DNA from: PALSA-894 sp963734185
GTDB lineage: Bacteria; Pseudomonadota; Alphaproteobacteria; Rhizobiales; Xanthobacteraceae
DNA length: 64,000 nt
Direction of reading: 5' to 3'
Assembly: GCA_963734185.1 (NCBI GenBank)
Contig: CAVTGA010000002.1
Span: 2,170,001 to 2,234,000 of the forward strand
The first letter of the stretch is position 1. The number at the start of each line of letters is the position of its first letter. The notes beneath the pieces were generated by a model. The model ran no database searches. It saw only the letters and a program-made list of their open reading frames with translations, and was not told the DNA's origin. Position numbers and translations under genes: made by a program. This document shows positions 18,719 through 27,311 of the stretch, in pieces.

Positions 18719-19349
18719 ATGAGCGAGCCCGCCGACAGGATCATCAAACCACTACGAACGCCACGCGCGTTCGTGGGACGCCGATCGCCGCGCGGCCGGC
18801 TGGAACGACAAGCGCTGGATCAATCGCTTCATCGGATTGCTGCCGGCGGGTGGGGTGGTGCTGGATCTCGGGTGCGGTGGCGGCGAGCCGGTTGCCATTG
18901 CGACGGCGGCCCATGGCTTGCGGGTGACCGGCGTCGACAGCTCGCCCACCTTGCTCTCATTGTGCCGAAGCCGAATGCCGGACCAGCAGTGGGTTCTTGC
19001 CGACATGCGCTCGCTCTCTCTCGGCCAGCGCTTTGACGGCGTGCTGGCCTGGGACAGCTTTTTTCACCTCAAGCCCGATGATCAGCGCGCCATGTTTTCG
19101 GTCTTCGCAGCCCATGCGGCGAGCGGCGGGATGCTGATGTTCAACGCGGGCCCGCGTCATGGCGAAGCTATCGGCTGTTACCGCGGCGATCCGCTCTACC
19201 ATGCAAGCCTGGACGCCGCCGAATACGAGAGCCTGCTGAACGGCGCCGGCTTCGATCTCGTGGAGCATTCGATTAACGATCCCGCCAAAGGCGGCCGCAC
19301 TGTCTGGATCGCGCGAGGCAGGAAAGACGTGGATGGCCCGGGACGATAG
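18719..19349 (+). pseudogene. SAM-dependent methyltransferase disrupted by a +1 frameshift
   Basis: Class I methyltransferase whose reading frame changes near 18749. The first ten codons from ATG 18719 read MSEPADRIIK. Removing one C from AAACC then continues in the other frame as HYERHARSWDADRRAAGW, leading without break into the SAM-binding motif VVLDLGCGGGEPVA, acidic GVDSSP, and AWDSFFHL to the stop at 19349. If unshifted it would be about 210 residues, normal for the family. A shorter intact piece from ATG 18837 starts at the SAM motif and would lack the N-terminal helix. The extra C could be a true mutation or a sequencing error. The tail overlaps a dispersed repeat. Confidence 0.75.
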
Positions 19350-19397
19350 GCGAGCGAAGCCACGCCGTCCTTCAGACGGCTATGCCCAGCCATGACG
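19323..19397. repeat. degenerate dispersed inverted repeat (GTCATGCCCGG type)
   Basis: One arm reads AAGACGTGGATGGCC and the far end CAGCCATGACG. It is a diverged copy of the better-conserved elements at 46504-46590 and 51532-51614. It overlaps the last codons of the broken methyltransferase. Confidence 0.65.
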
Positions 19398-19473
19398 ATG
19401 GATAGGGAATCCTCCTCAGGCGCACCTGTCCCGTCCGGCGTATGGTCGCAAGCACGTCTTGAGGGAGGAACAC

Positions 19474-21057
19474 ATGCTGGCCACCACACAGACCCGGCCC
19501 GCCGATCTGACCGCACTCGAGGCCGGCGAGCTTGCCCGCCGGATTGCCGCCGGCGAGGTCTCGTCACTCGAAGCGGTGGAGGCGCACATCCAGCGTATCG
19601 AGCAGGTCAACGCCAAGCTCAACGCCGTGGTGGTGAAGCGCTACGACGCGGCGCGCGCCGAGGCGCGCGAGATCGACCGCCGCCGCGTCGCCGGCGAAAA
19701 GCTCGGGGCCCTCGGCGGCGTGCCGATCAGCGTCAAGGAATGCTTCGATCTTGAAGGCACGCCCGCGACCTTCGGCCTGCCGGCGCGCGCAAACGCGATT
19801 GCGACCGAGGACGACCCTTACGTGGCGCGGCTGCGCGCGGCCGGCGCGGTGATCCTGTGCAAGACCAACGTGCCGCAGCTGCTGCTCATGACCGAGACCG
19901 ACAATCCGCTGTATGGGCGCACCAACAATCCCTGGGACCCGGAGCGCTCGTGCGGCGGCTCGAGCGGCGGGGAGGGGGCGATCATCGCGGCGCGCGGCGC
20001 GCCGCTCGGGCTCGGCAACGACATCGGCGGCTCGCTGCGCATCCCGGCGGCGTTCTGCGGCATCGCGTCGATCCGCCCGACCGCCGGCCGCACTCCCGAC
20101 TTCGGCCGCTACAGCATGCCGGTGGGTCAGCGCGCCATCGTCAGCCAGGTCGGCCCGATGGCGCGCAGCGTCGCCGATCTGGCGCTCGGCCTCGAGGTGC
20201 TCAATGGCGGGCGCGATCCGCAGACTGAGCCGCCGATGCCGCTCGGCGACTATCGCGCCGTCGACGTCGCCAAGCTCAAGGTCGCGGTGTTCACCGACGA
20301 TGGCAATTTCACCCCTTCGCCGGCGGCGCAACGCGCCGTCAATGAGGCGGCCGAGGTGCTGCGCGCGGCCGGCGCCACGGTGACGCCGTGGCAGCCGCCG
20401 GCGGTCGCGCAGGCGATCGCGCTGTTCTTCTCGATTTTCACCGCCGACGGCGGGGAGGGCATGAAGCGGCTTCTGCGCGGTCAGAAACAGGACCCACGCA
20501 TCGGGCAGCTCAAGCTGCTGGCCGGCGCGCCGCGCTGGCTGTTGCTGGCCGCCGCGTCGCTGCTGCGCCTTGTCGGGCAACAGCGGCTTGGCGCCGGGCT
20601 GCCGCTGTTCGGGCATAAGGATACCGATCACTACTGGCAGGCGGTCGAAGCGCAGATCGACTACGTGGCGCAGTTCGGCGCCGCGCTCGACCGCGCCCCG
20701 GACGGCCCGTTCGATCTCATCCTCTGTCCGGCTTATGCGGTGCCGGCCTTGCGCCACGGCGCGAGTCTCCACCTTACGCTGCCCGGCGCCTATACGCTGC
20801 TCGCCAATCTGACCGGCTATCCGGCCGGCGTGGTGCCGTTTACACGCGCGCGCGCGGACGAGGAAAGCGCGCGGCTGAAGAGCAACGACATCGTCGAGAA
20901 GACCGCGATCGAGACCGAGCGCGGCAGCGCCGGGTTACCGATCGGCGTGCAGGTCACGGCGCGGCCATGGCGCGAGCACGTGGCGCTCGCCGCGATGAGC
21001 GCGATCGAGGCCGCGGCACGCAAGCGGGCGGATTTTCCGCACGCGCCGCCGCTGTAG
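19474..21057 (+). CDS. amidase, amidase-signature (AS) family
   Basis: Hydrolyses carboxamides through a Ser-Ser-Lys triad; the natural substrate is not predictable. From ATG 19474 (GAGGGAGGA eight bases before) the protein has 527 residues. The catalytic Lys is in GGVPISVKECFD, the bridging Ser in the Gly-Ser-rich segment SCGGSSGGEGA, and the nucleophile Ser in GNDIGGSLRIPAAFCG. Length and the C-terminal GLPIGVQV segment resemble FAAH-like amidases more than GatA. There are no gatB or gatC genes beside it. An in-frame TTG at 19459 is an unlikely start. Confidence 0.9.
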   Translation: MLATTQTRPADLTALEAGELARRIAAGEVSSLEAVEAHIQRIEQVNAKLNAVVVKRYDAARAEAREIDRRRVAGEKLGALGGVPISVKECFDLEGTPATFGLPARANAIATEDDPYVARLRAAGAVILCKTNVPQLLLMTETDNPLYGRTNNPWDPERSCGGSSGGEGAIIAARGAPLGLGNDIGGSLRIPAAFCGIASIRPTAGRTPDFGRYSMPVGQRAIVSQVGPMARSVADLALGLEVLNGGRDPQTEPPMPLGDYRAVDVAKLKVAVFTDDGNFTPSPAAQRAVNEAAEVLRAAGATVTPWQPPAVAQAIALFFSIFTADGGEGMKRLLRGQKQDPRIGQLKLLAGAPRWLLLAAASLLRLVGQQRLGAGLPLFGHKDTDHYWQAVEAQIDYVAQFGAALDRAPDGPFDLILCPAYAVPALRHGASLHLTLPGAYTLLANLTGYPAGVVPFTRARADEESARLKSNDIVEKTAIETERGSAGLPIGVQVTARPWREHVALAAMSAIEAAARKRADFPHAPPL

Positions 21058-21067
21058 CTTGTTGCTG

Positions 21068-21141
21068 GAGCATGATCTTGTCCGAAAACCGGTGCCCACC
21101 CCGGATCAAGTCCGGGGCAGGCTTTTTCGGGATCATGCTCT
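21068..21141. repeat. inverted repeat, GAGCATGATC type
   Basis: Arms GAGCATGATC (21068) and GATCATGCTC (21131) enclose a central CCCCGGATCAAGTCCGGGG-like palindrome. It lies between the amidase stop and the TPR gene stop, convergent genes, and could act as a bidirectional terminator hairpin. Related elements are at 37934-37974 and 47101-47144. Confidence 0.75.
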
Positions 21142-22000
21142 AAAACGTCTGATAGACCTGCCCGAAACGGCCGCCGACGCGGGCGAAGCCCTTCTTGGCC
21201 GGATCGTGGTCCTTCTTGATGTTGAGCGCCTTGGCGTAGGAGCCGGCCGCGCGTTCCTTGTCGCCCATGCGTTCGTAGGCGAGGCCGCGGCTGGTCCAGG
21301 CGGTGAGGTTCTGCGGCTCGAGCTCGACCGCGAGGTCGAGGTCGCCGGTCGCATCCTTGGCGTTGCCGACCGCCATATAGCTCAGCGCGCGCGCGACGCG
21401 CGGCTCGGCCTGGCTCTGCGACAAACCGACGGCGGCGCCGAAATCGTCGATGGCGAACTGGTGCTGGCGCTGCGCCTGATAGAGCAGGCCGCGGTTGTAA
21501 TAGGCTTCCGCATTGTTCGGGCTGATCTGGATCGCCCGATTGAAGTCGTCGAGCGCAGGCACCGCCTGGCCCTGCTGGCGATAGACGATGCCGCGGCCCA
21601 GATAGGCGACCGCATAGTTCGGATCGATCTCCAGCGCGCGATTGTAGTCGGCAAGTGCCGCCTCGTACCGGTTGGTCTGACGATGGATGAGCCCGCGGTT
21701 GGCGTAGGCCTGCGTGTAGTTCGGATCGATGCCGATGGCCTTGTTGAAGTCGGCGAGCGCCTCGGGATGGCGGCCGGCGCGGCCGAGCACGCTGCCGCGC
21801 ATGTTGTAGGCCTGGGCGTCGTTGGGATTGCGCTGGACGACTTCGGTGAGCGAAGCGATGTTGGTCGGGGTCGCGGCCTGGGCGGGGTCCTGATCGTCCG
21901 AGACCGCCGTGCCGATGGTGGTGCTGCACCCGGCAAGCGCGAGCGCGGCGGCTGCCACCGCGGCGGGCACGATCGCGTGTCTGGGCTGCAAGCGGTTCAT
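21140..22000 (-). CDS. TPR-repeat lipoprotein (NlpI-like)
   Basis: A 286-residue lipoprotein with lipobox LAGC at 22-25 (lipidation at C25) followed by about six tetratricopeptide repeats from residue 47 to 265. Each has the alternating Tyr/Ala/Gly pattern, for example AYNMRGSVLGRAGRHPEAL and AYANRGLIHRQTNRYEAAL. TPR lipoproteins of this size act as outer-membrane scaffolds, for example for peptidoglycan hydrolases; that role is inferred by analogy. It is on the same strand as rpsU and about 100 bases downstream of it. Confidence 0.88.
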   Translation of the reverse strand: MNRLQPRHAIVPAAVAAAALALAGCSTTIGTAVSDDQDPAQAATPTNIASLTEVVQRNPNDAQAYNMRGSVLGRAGRHPEALADFNKAIGIDPNYTQAYANRGLIHRQTNRYEAALADYNRALEIDPNYAVAYLGRGIVYRQQGQAVPALDDFNRAIQISPNNAEAYYNRGLLYQAQRQHQFAIDDFGAAVGLSQSQAEPRVARALSYMAVGNAKDATGDLDLAVELEPQNLTAWTSRGLAYERMGDKERAAGSYAKALNIKKDHDPAKKGFARVGGRFGQVYQTF

Positions 22001-22099
22001 CGACCTGTCTCGATCCGGCCGATCATATCCCGAAAAAAGCCGCGGCGCGGGAAGGGCTTGCGCCCACCCGCGCCGGTCATGCCGACGGAACTCGACCGC

Positions 22100-22405
22100 T
22101 CAGCGCGGGCCGCGGCTGAAGCCACCGCCACCCATGCCACCCGGACCGCCCGGCCTGCCGCCCGGGCCACCCGGCCGCACGAGCGGCTTCGGCTTGCCGG
22201 GGAGCAGCCCTTCGCGCTGGGCGCGCTTGCGGGCGAGCTTGCGGGCGCGGCGGATCGCTTCCGCCTTTTCGCGCGCCTTCTTCTCGGAGGGTTTCTCATA
22301 ATGGCCGCGAAGCTTCATTTCGCGGAAAATGCCCTCGCGCTGCATCTTCTTCTTCAGCGCCTTGAGGGCCTGGTCGACGTTATTGTCACGGACGAGAACC
22401 TGCAC
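22100..22405 (-). CDS. rpsU: 30S ribosomal protein bS21
   Basis: Small-subunit protein that helps mRNA base-pair with 16S rRNA. The 101-residue product starts at GTG 22405 with VQVLVRDNNVDQALKALKKK, the standard S21 N-terminus, and AAGGAAG lies five bases upstream. The core (1-65) is rich in Lys and Arg. Residues 66-101 form a Pro/Gly-rich tail (repeated GGPGG and a final SRGPR), longer than enterobacterial S21 but common in alphaproteobacteria. A longer in-frame ORF to 22534 is not real: its N-terminus has no S21 similarity. Confidence 0.93.
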   Translation of the reverse strand: MQVLVRDNNVDQALKALKKKMQREGIFREMKLRGHYEKPSEKKAREKAEAIRRARKLARKRAQREGLLPGKPKPLVRPGGPGGRPGGPGGMGGGGFSRGPR

Positions 22406-22562
22406 GCGTGCTTCCTTCTGATCGTGGTCGGATCGGGCCTGGAATTGGGTACCGGCAAGCGACGGCCGCTCGGGCGCGGACGAATCCCTGCCGGGCCGCG
22501 GGGCATTAGCAGAACGAGGGTGAAAAGTCCACAAGTGGCGCGCGCGCGCGATGCGGCACTCG

Positions 22563-23647
22563 CTATTCCGGGAACATCCGCGTCACGTGTCCCATCTTGC
22601 GCCCGGGCCGGATCGCGCTCTTGCCGTAGAGGTGGACCGCGGTACCCGGTTCCTTGAGGTAGCGAGCGTAGTCCCTGGCTTCGGCGCCAAGCAGGTTGGT
22701 CATCTCGACCCGCCCGCGCCGCACCGGCGCAGCCAACGGCCAGCCGGCGACCGCGCGGATATGCTGCTCGAACTGCGACACCGTGGCGGCGTCGATGGTC
22801 CAATGCCCGGAGTTGTGCACGCGCGGCGCGATCTCGTTAACCAGCACCGTATGGCCCACGCCCTCCTTCACCACGAACATTTCGACCGCGAGCACGCCGA
22901 CATAATCGAACGCGGCGGCGACCGCCTCGGCGATGCGTTGCGCCTCTGCGGCGACCGCCGGCGTCACCGCCGCCGGCACGCGCGAGGTCTTCAGGATATG
23001 GTCCTGATGCTCGTTCTCGATCACCTCGAAGCACTCCACGCGGCCATCGCGCCCGCGCGCGGCCACGACCGAGACCTCGCGCTCGAACGGCACGAACGCT
23101 TCGAGGATCTGCGGCTGGCCGCCGAGCTGGTCGAACATCGCCGCCGGATCGCCGCCGTTGCGGATCATCAGCTGGCCCTTGCCGTCATAACCGAAGCGCC
23201 GTGTCTTCAACACGGCGGGCTGGCCGAGCGACGCGAGCGCGCGCGCCAGTTCGGCCGGCGAATTGACCGCCGCGAAGGCGGCGGTACCGATGCCGAGGCC
23301 GGTGATGAACTCCTTTTCGATCAAGCGGTCCTGGGTCGTCGCCAGCACCTTCGGGTCGGGCAGCACCGGCTTGCGCGCCGACAGGAACGTCGCGGTCTCG
23401 GCCGGCACGTTCTCGAACTCATAGGTGATGACGTCGACCTCGGCGGCGAAGCGGTCGAGCGCCGCCATGTCGGCATAATCGGCTTCGGTGACGCGGCGCA
23501 CCACGTCGAAGGCGGGCGAGCCCGGATCGGGACAGAGCACATGGCACTTGAAGCCGAGGCGCGCGGCGGCGAGCGCCAGCATGCGGCCGAGCTGGCCGCC
23601 GCCGAGGATGCCGATGGTGGCATCGACGCCGAGCGGGCCGCCAAGCT

Positions 23648-23651
<4 letters not shown>
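22563..23651 (-). CDS. purK: 5-(carboxyamino)imidazole ribonucleotide synthase
   Basis: ATP-grasp enzyme of purine synthesis that carboxylates AIR to N5-CAIR using bicarbonate. The 362-residue protein begins MKLGGPLGVDATIGILGGGQLGRML, with the typical GGGQLGRM motif at 17-24. Later family segments KTRRFGYDGKGQ, EAFVPFEREVSVV and NEIAPRVHNSGH are present. The start overlaps the purE stop by four bases, so expression is coupled with PurE, which uses its product. Confidence 0.96.
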
Positions 23652-24145
<494 letters not shown>

Positions 24146-24178
24146 GCGTGCCCCCTATCCGGCCGCGAGAAGGCGCGG

Positions 24179-24207
24179 ATTATAGGAACTGGCCCTGCCG
24201 GGGCAAG
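24179..24207 (-). promoter_or_regulatory. sigma-70-type promoter of purEK
   Basis: On the minus strand CTTGCC (24202-24207), a 17-base spacer and a perfect TATAAT (24179-24184) stand 34 bases upstream of the purE ATG. This fits a housekeeping promoter with the alphaproteobacterial CTTG-type -35. Confidence 0.6.
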
Positions 24208-24251
24208 GCTCCCGCGATGGGTCCTTTAAAAAAGAGGATTTTCGGGCAGAA

Positions 24252-25184
24252 CTAAGGAGCCTGGAGTTGCTGAATCAGCAAGCCATTGGTCTCCGAAATC
24301 CGGTCGAATTCGCTCTTGGCGATTGCTCGCAATGTCGTGGTCGCTATCGTCGATGCGTTTGCCAGTCCGACCTTTTTGGCTTGTTCATGCGATAACGCGG
24401 GATCGACGACCACGACGCGCTCGGTACCAAGCAGGTCCGTGGCCATTGTGCGGGATAGCTGCATCTGCCCCGTCATCGCGAGTTCAAGCAGCCGCCCACG
24501 CCAGAGCCACGTCGCAACGCCCCACGATCTTCGAACGCCCGCTGGCAGCCCGAACGCTTTGCTGGTGGTTCCTATCGACAACATGAGGACGTCGCTCGGG
24601 TGCCACTTGTAGCGCGTGATCGCCTCGACGGCGGCGAGGGCATCGGGCGCGTTGGCCACGAGACCTCCATCGGCATAAGGAATGTCCCCGATCGAATGTG
24701 GTGCGAAATAAGTTGGAGCAGCTGTTGTCGCGAGCGCGATGTCAACGACCGAAATATTGACGTCCGCGGATGGTGGACCTGCCACGTGCGACCGAAAGAT
24801 TCGTGGCCGACCGCTCGCAAGATCGACCGCCGGCACCAAAGCTGGGCGGATGAGTTGTCCAAGCGAGATATCGCCTACGATTGACCTGATGGCTTCTTCG
24901 AGGGGTGAAGAGACGAGTGGGGCCTTGATCAGCCGCCGAACCTGTTGGACAAGGCTTGCGCCGCCCTCGAAGATCGCAGGGCCACGGTTTTCGATCGCAG
25001 TTCGTATCTCACTTGCCCGCTTCCCCGTGGCCAAGCCCAGCGCGATGAGGCCTCCGACGGACGTTCCGGCGATCAGATCGAACTTCGTGCCGAGAGGGGC
25101 GCCGGTGTCTTCAAGCAATTCGAGGAATCGGGCCGCGAACAGGCCCATGTAGCCACCACCGGACACCGATAGAATCCGGCGCAA
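24252..25184 (-). CDS. patatin-like phospholipase (CapV-like)
   Basis: Predicted serine lipase of 310 residues with a complete patatin dyad. The oxyanion loop is SGGGYMG (8-14), the nucleophile elbow GTSVGG puts Ser at 42, and DGG (172-174) supplies the catalytic Asp. There is no signal peptide, so it acts inside the cell. The opening ILSVSGGGYMGLF and FDLIAGTSVGGLIAL resemble CapV-type phospholipases that degrade membrane lipids in CBASS anti-phage systems, but no cyclic-nucleotide synthase is nearby. It is the last gene of a tightly packed three-gene operon in an AT-richer stretch. Function in defence is inferred. Confidence 0.85.
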   Translation of the reverse strand: MRRILSVSGGGYMGLFAARFLELLEDTGAPLGTKFDLIAGTSVGGLIALGLATGKRASEIRTAIENRGPAIFEGGASLVQQVRRLIKAPLVSSPLEEAIRSIVGDISLGQLIRPALVPAVDLASGRPRIFRSHVAGPPSADVNISVVDIALATTAAPTYFAPHSIGDIPYADGGLVANAPDALAAVEAITRYKWHPSDVLMLSIGTTSKAFGLPAGVRRSWGVATWLWRGRLLELAMTGQMQLSRTMATDLLGTERVVVVDPALSHEQAKKVGLANASTIATTTLRAIAKSEFDRISETNGLLIQQLQAP

Positions 25185-25187
25185 TTC

Positions 25188-25621
25188 TCACTCCTTCCAA
25201 GGATCTTCACAGAGGACCTTGCCCTCGTCGAACAAGGGATGGCGGCGTGCCACGTAGACGTATCCATGATGCTTCGCAGTTGCGGCTTCGAGCGCAATTT
25301 CGGTCGGACAAGGGCCGGCAAATGGTGAGTGGATCGAGCGAAGGGTGCTCCATATGTTGAGTGCGCTTTCATCAAGCGGGAGCACGCGGTTTGCGTACCT
25401 TGGAGCGATCGTTTGCTCAATTCGTCGGTCGCCCGCGTTCTGAGGTGAGGTTCCGGAATTTTCGCGAGTTCCGAGCGAACCCATGCCATGCCAATTGCGG
25501 AAGCCCAGGTGGACCGTTCAGGATCCGCCGCGTCGAACCAAGCCTTTACCGCTGCAGCTTCAGGCTCGTCGCCCGGAATGAGGTACCAAAGGACCTCTGC
25601 ACTAAGCAGATAATTAGGCAT
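25188..25621 (-). pseudogene. degenerate PIN-domain (VapC-like) protein, frameshifted
   Basis: Two frames join to give a PIN-like protein of about 144 residues. From ATG 25621 the first frame reads MPNYLLSAEVLWYLIPGDEP and then a region like a VapC helix, to about RTRATDE near 25420. One missing base then moves to the frame with IEQTIAPRYANRVLPLDES, ending ARRHPLFDEGKVLCEDPWKE at 25188. Typical catalytic acids are replaced: the usual LLDTN is LLSAE, and the late DAxIAA is TEIALEAA. So even repaired it may lack nuclease activity. The ATG directly abuts the upstream gene's TAG, and its stop is three bases before the patatin gene. Confidence 0.6.
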
Positions 25622-26419
25622 CTATCGAAGAGGAAACGCGGGCGCAGGAGGAGTGCCGGGAGGAAATTTCGGAAGGCGAAGATTTGTGCGTCGGCTGAAA
25701 AAGTACGCAGCGTCCTCACGCACGCGTGGTACCTCCATTGAAATCGCCTTGGCCTCAACAATCAATCCCGACGGAGAATGCATATCCACGGCTAGTTCTC
25801 TCTCTTGTAGCGGACGACGAAACAATTTTCGCAGTAAGGTGGCTACTACGCTACGCTTCATCGCGTCCTGGTTGGCGGATCCGGACCGAAGCTCAGTGGG
25901 CCGCGCGCGACGTCTGATCTGAGGAAGGCCAGCGTCGGCAAGATTGCGCAAGTACGCATCATAGTTCGTTGTGAAGACGGGGTAACAACTCAAATTTGCC
26001 ACGATGATCTCGAAGCGCGCGGTAATCCTCCATGCATCCCCCGACTCGACGTCGATCTCGCAAGTTACGATATTGGCGTAGTCCTGCTGAGATAGGGTCG
26101 CGTACTGGCTATAGAGTTCTTCGAAGTCCAGGTCTGCGTCTCGGCCGACATATGCGATGAGCAGTTTGTTCGCGCCCAGCAGCCATCCTACGACGACATG
26201 GTCATGATCCAATGCGAATCGTTTCTTGTGGGGTTTGGTCCAGACTTCATCCCAGCCCATAGCCTTACGACTCTCGAGCAGGCCTTCAAAAACCGCTCTC
26301 CTTTCATCGGCGGGAAGAACAACCAGGTCCCCTAATGATTGGGGATTGAATGCGACTTTGATCATATTCTTATCCGTAGAGGCCACTTCCTGGTAGAGGC
26401 TGTCGAACGCCAGACACAT
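25622..26419 (-). CDS. unrecognised 265-aa protein, first gene of AT-richer operon
   Basis: I do not recognise this protein. It has no signal peptide or membrane helix. Visible features are an acidic/aromatic N-terminal half with the segments WTKPHKKRFALDHDHVVVGWLL and IVTCEIDVESGDAW, a Lys/Arg-rich central part (IRRRARPTELR, LLRKLFRRPLQER), and a Pro-rich C-terminus (PPGTPPAPAFP). The start is uncertain: ATG 26419 has no ribosome site, while ATG 26365 (residue 19, MIKVAFNPQ) follows GGATAAGA. It is directly joined to the PIN-like gene (stop next to start). Base composition and codon use are lower in G+C than neighbours (29 of 60 G/C in 26341-26400), suggesting recent acquisition. Confidence 0.7.
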   Translation of the reverse strand: MCLAFDSLYQEVASTDKNMIKVAFNPQSLGDLVVLPADERRAVFEGLLESRKAMGWDEVWTKPHKKRFALDHDHVVVGWLLGANKLLIAYVGRDADLDFEELYSQYATLSQQDYANIVTCEIDVESGDAWRITARFEIIVANLSCYPVFTTNYDAYLRNLADAGLPQIRRRARPTELRSGSANQDAMKRSVVATLLRKLFRRPLQERELAVDMHSPSGLIVEAKAISMEVPRVREDAAYFFSRRTNLRLPKFPPGTPPAPAFPLR

Positions 26420-26468
26420 ATATAGGAACTTGCGTTCAGTAAGTCATCCGGGACCGGGTCAGCGGCGA

Positions 26469-26552
26469 GTAGCCCGACTTGAGCCGAGCGGGACGCCCGA
26501 ATACTACCACGTAATTCAGATTGGCCTCGGATTTCGCTTGCGCTCAACCTAC
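26469..26552. repeat. degenerate GTAGCCCG-type dispersed repeat at operon boundary
   Basis: Starts GTAGCCCGACTTGAGCC and ends ATTTCGCTTGCGCTCAACCTAC, a diverged copy of the elements at 59174-59264 and 60046-60132. It lies just upstream of the AT-richer operon. Confidence 0.5.
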
Positions 26553-26574
26553 GCCTCCTTCCCATGAGCGTACG

Positions 26575-26781
26575 TCATGCGATGATGTCCGGGGTCAGCT
26601 GGTCCTCGATAAAGGAAATCCGGTCGCGCAGTTGCAGCTTGCGCTTCTTCAGCCGTTGGACCTGGAGCAGGTCGGAACCGGGGGAGGTCTGCAACGCTTC
26701 GATGGCGGCGTCGAGATCGCGATGTTCTTGTTGCAGACGCGCAAGCTGCGCGCGCAGTTCGCGTTCTTCGTCCTTGGTCAT
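26575..26781 (-). CDS. DUF465 (YdcH-like) small coiled-coil protein
   Basis: A 68-residue protein of the YdcH/DUF465 family: highly charged, almost wholly alpha-helical, with heptad-like Leu/Ala spacing (ELRAQLARLQQEHRDLDAAI) and the family ending LKKRKLQLRDRISFIEDQL. Function unknown. Such genes commonly stand beside purEK in related Rhizobiales, which suggests that the intervening operon was inserted here. A second family member is encoded divergently at 27000. Confidence 0.87.
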   Translation of the reverse strand: MTKDEERELRAQLARLQQEHRDLDAAIEALQTSPGSDLLQVQRLKKRKLQLRDRISFIEDQLTPDIIA

Positions 26782-26999
26782 TGCCGCAAACGGTCACCAA
26801 GTACCGGCGGGCGCCCCGGTTGGCGCCGAAACCTCAACAAGTATCGCGCGTTAGGGTCTAGCCGGCAAGCCGGCCCGGCCGAACTTCGTTAACGGATTGC
26901 GGGGATTTGATGCATCGCACAACCGAAGCTTCGTCGACTTGCTGCAGCGCTTCTGTCACACTAGGTGAGTCAGTGCCACTGACCGAGGAGAGCCACCAC

Positions 27000-27179
27000 A
27001 TGTCCATTCAAGCGCATCTTGCGGAACTGGAACGGAAGCACCGCGCGCTCGAAGATGAAATCGCCGACGCGCTCGCGCATCCCTCGACCGACGATCTGAC
27101 GATCGCGGAACTGAAGCGCCGCAAGCTGCAAGTGAAGGACGAAATCGCGCGCCTGAAGCACGACACGAGCGTCCATTGA
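27000..27179 (+). CDS. DUF465 (YdcH-like) small coiled-coil protein
   Basis: A 59-residue helical protein beginning MSIQAHLAELERKHRALEDE and ending with the family's LKRRKLQVKDEIARLKHD. GAGGAG lies about nine bases before ATG 27000; an in-frame start at 26907 is unlikely because it adds a non-family stretch. It is a diverged paralogue of the 26575-26781 gene on the opposite strand, with a 218-base divergent promoter region between them. Family role unknown. A hairpin with a short pyrimidine tail follows at 27236. Confidence 0.87.
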   Translation: MSIQAHLAELERKHRALEDEIADALAHPSTDDLTIAELKRRKLQVKDEIARLKHDTSVH

Positions 27180-27235
27180 CGCGCTCGACATGAGTGCCGC
27201 GGCGCACGACGCCGCAGGGGTGAGTATTTTGTTTC

Positions 27236-27262
27236 GAACCGCTGGCCCGAGGCCGGCGGTTC
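27236..27262 (+). terminator. intrinsic-type hairpin after DUF465 gene
   Basis: Stem GAACCGCTGGCC / GGCCGGCGGTTC (12 pairs, one mismatch) with a three-base loop, followed by TGCCTTTC. The T-run is weak, so termination efficiency is uncertain. Confidence 0.5.
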
Positions 27263-27311
27263 TGCCTTTCGGGGCTCGCTGTGTACCGATCGCCGTGGCA
27301 TATGTTGCGTC

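Noticed and set aside
22406..22534. N-terminal extension of bS21
   Set aside because: Pro/Arg/Ser-rich sequence without S21 similarity; the GTG at 22405 has a proper ribosome site.
24252..26419. Complete CBASS system
   Set aside because: No cyclic-oligonucleotide synthase (CD-NTase), Cap2/Cap3 or sensor gene is visible; only the patatin resembles an effector.
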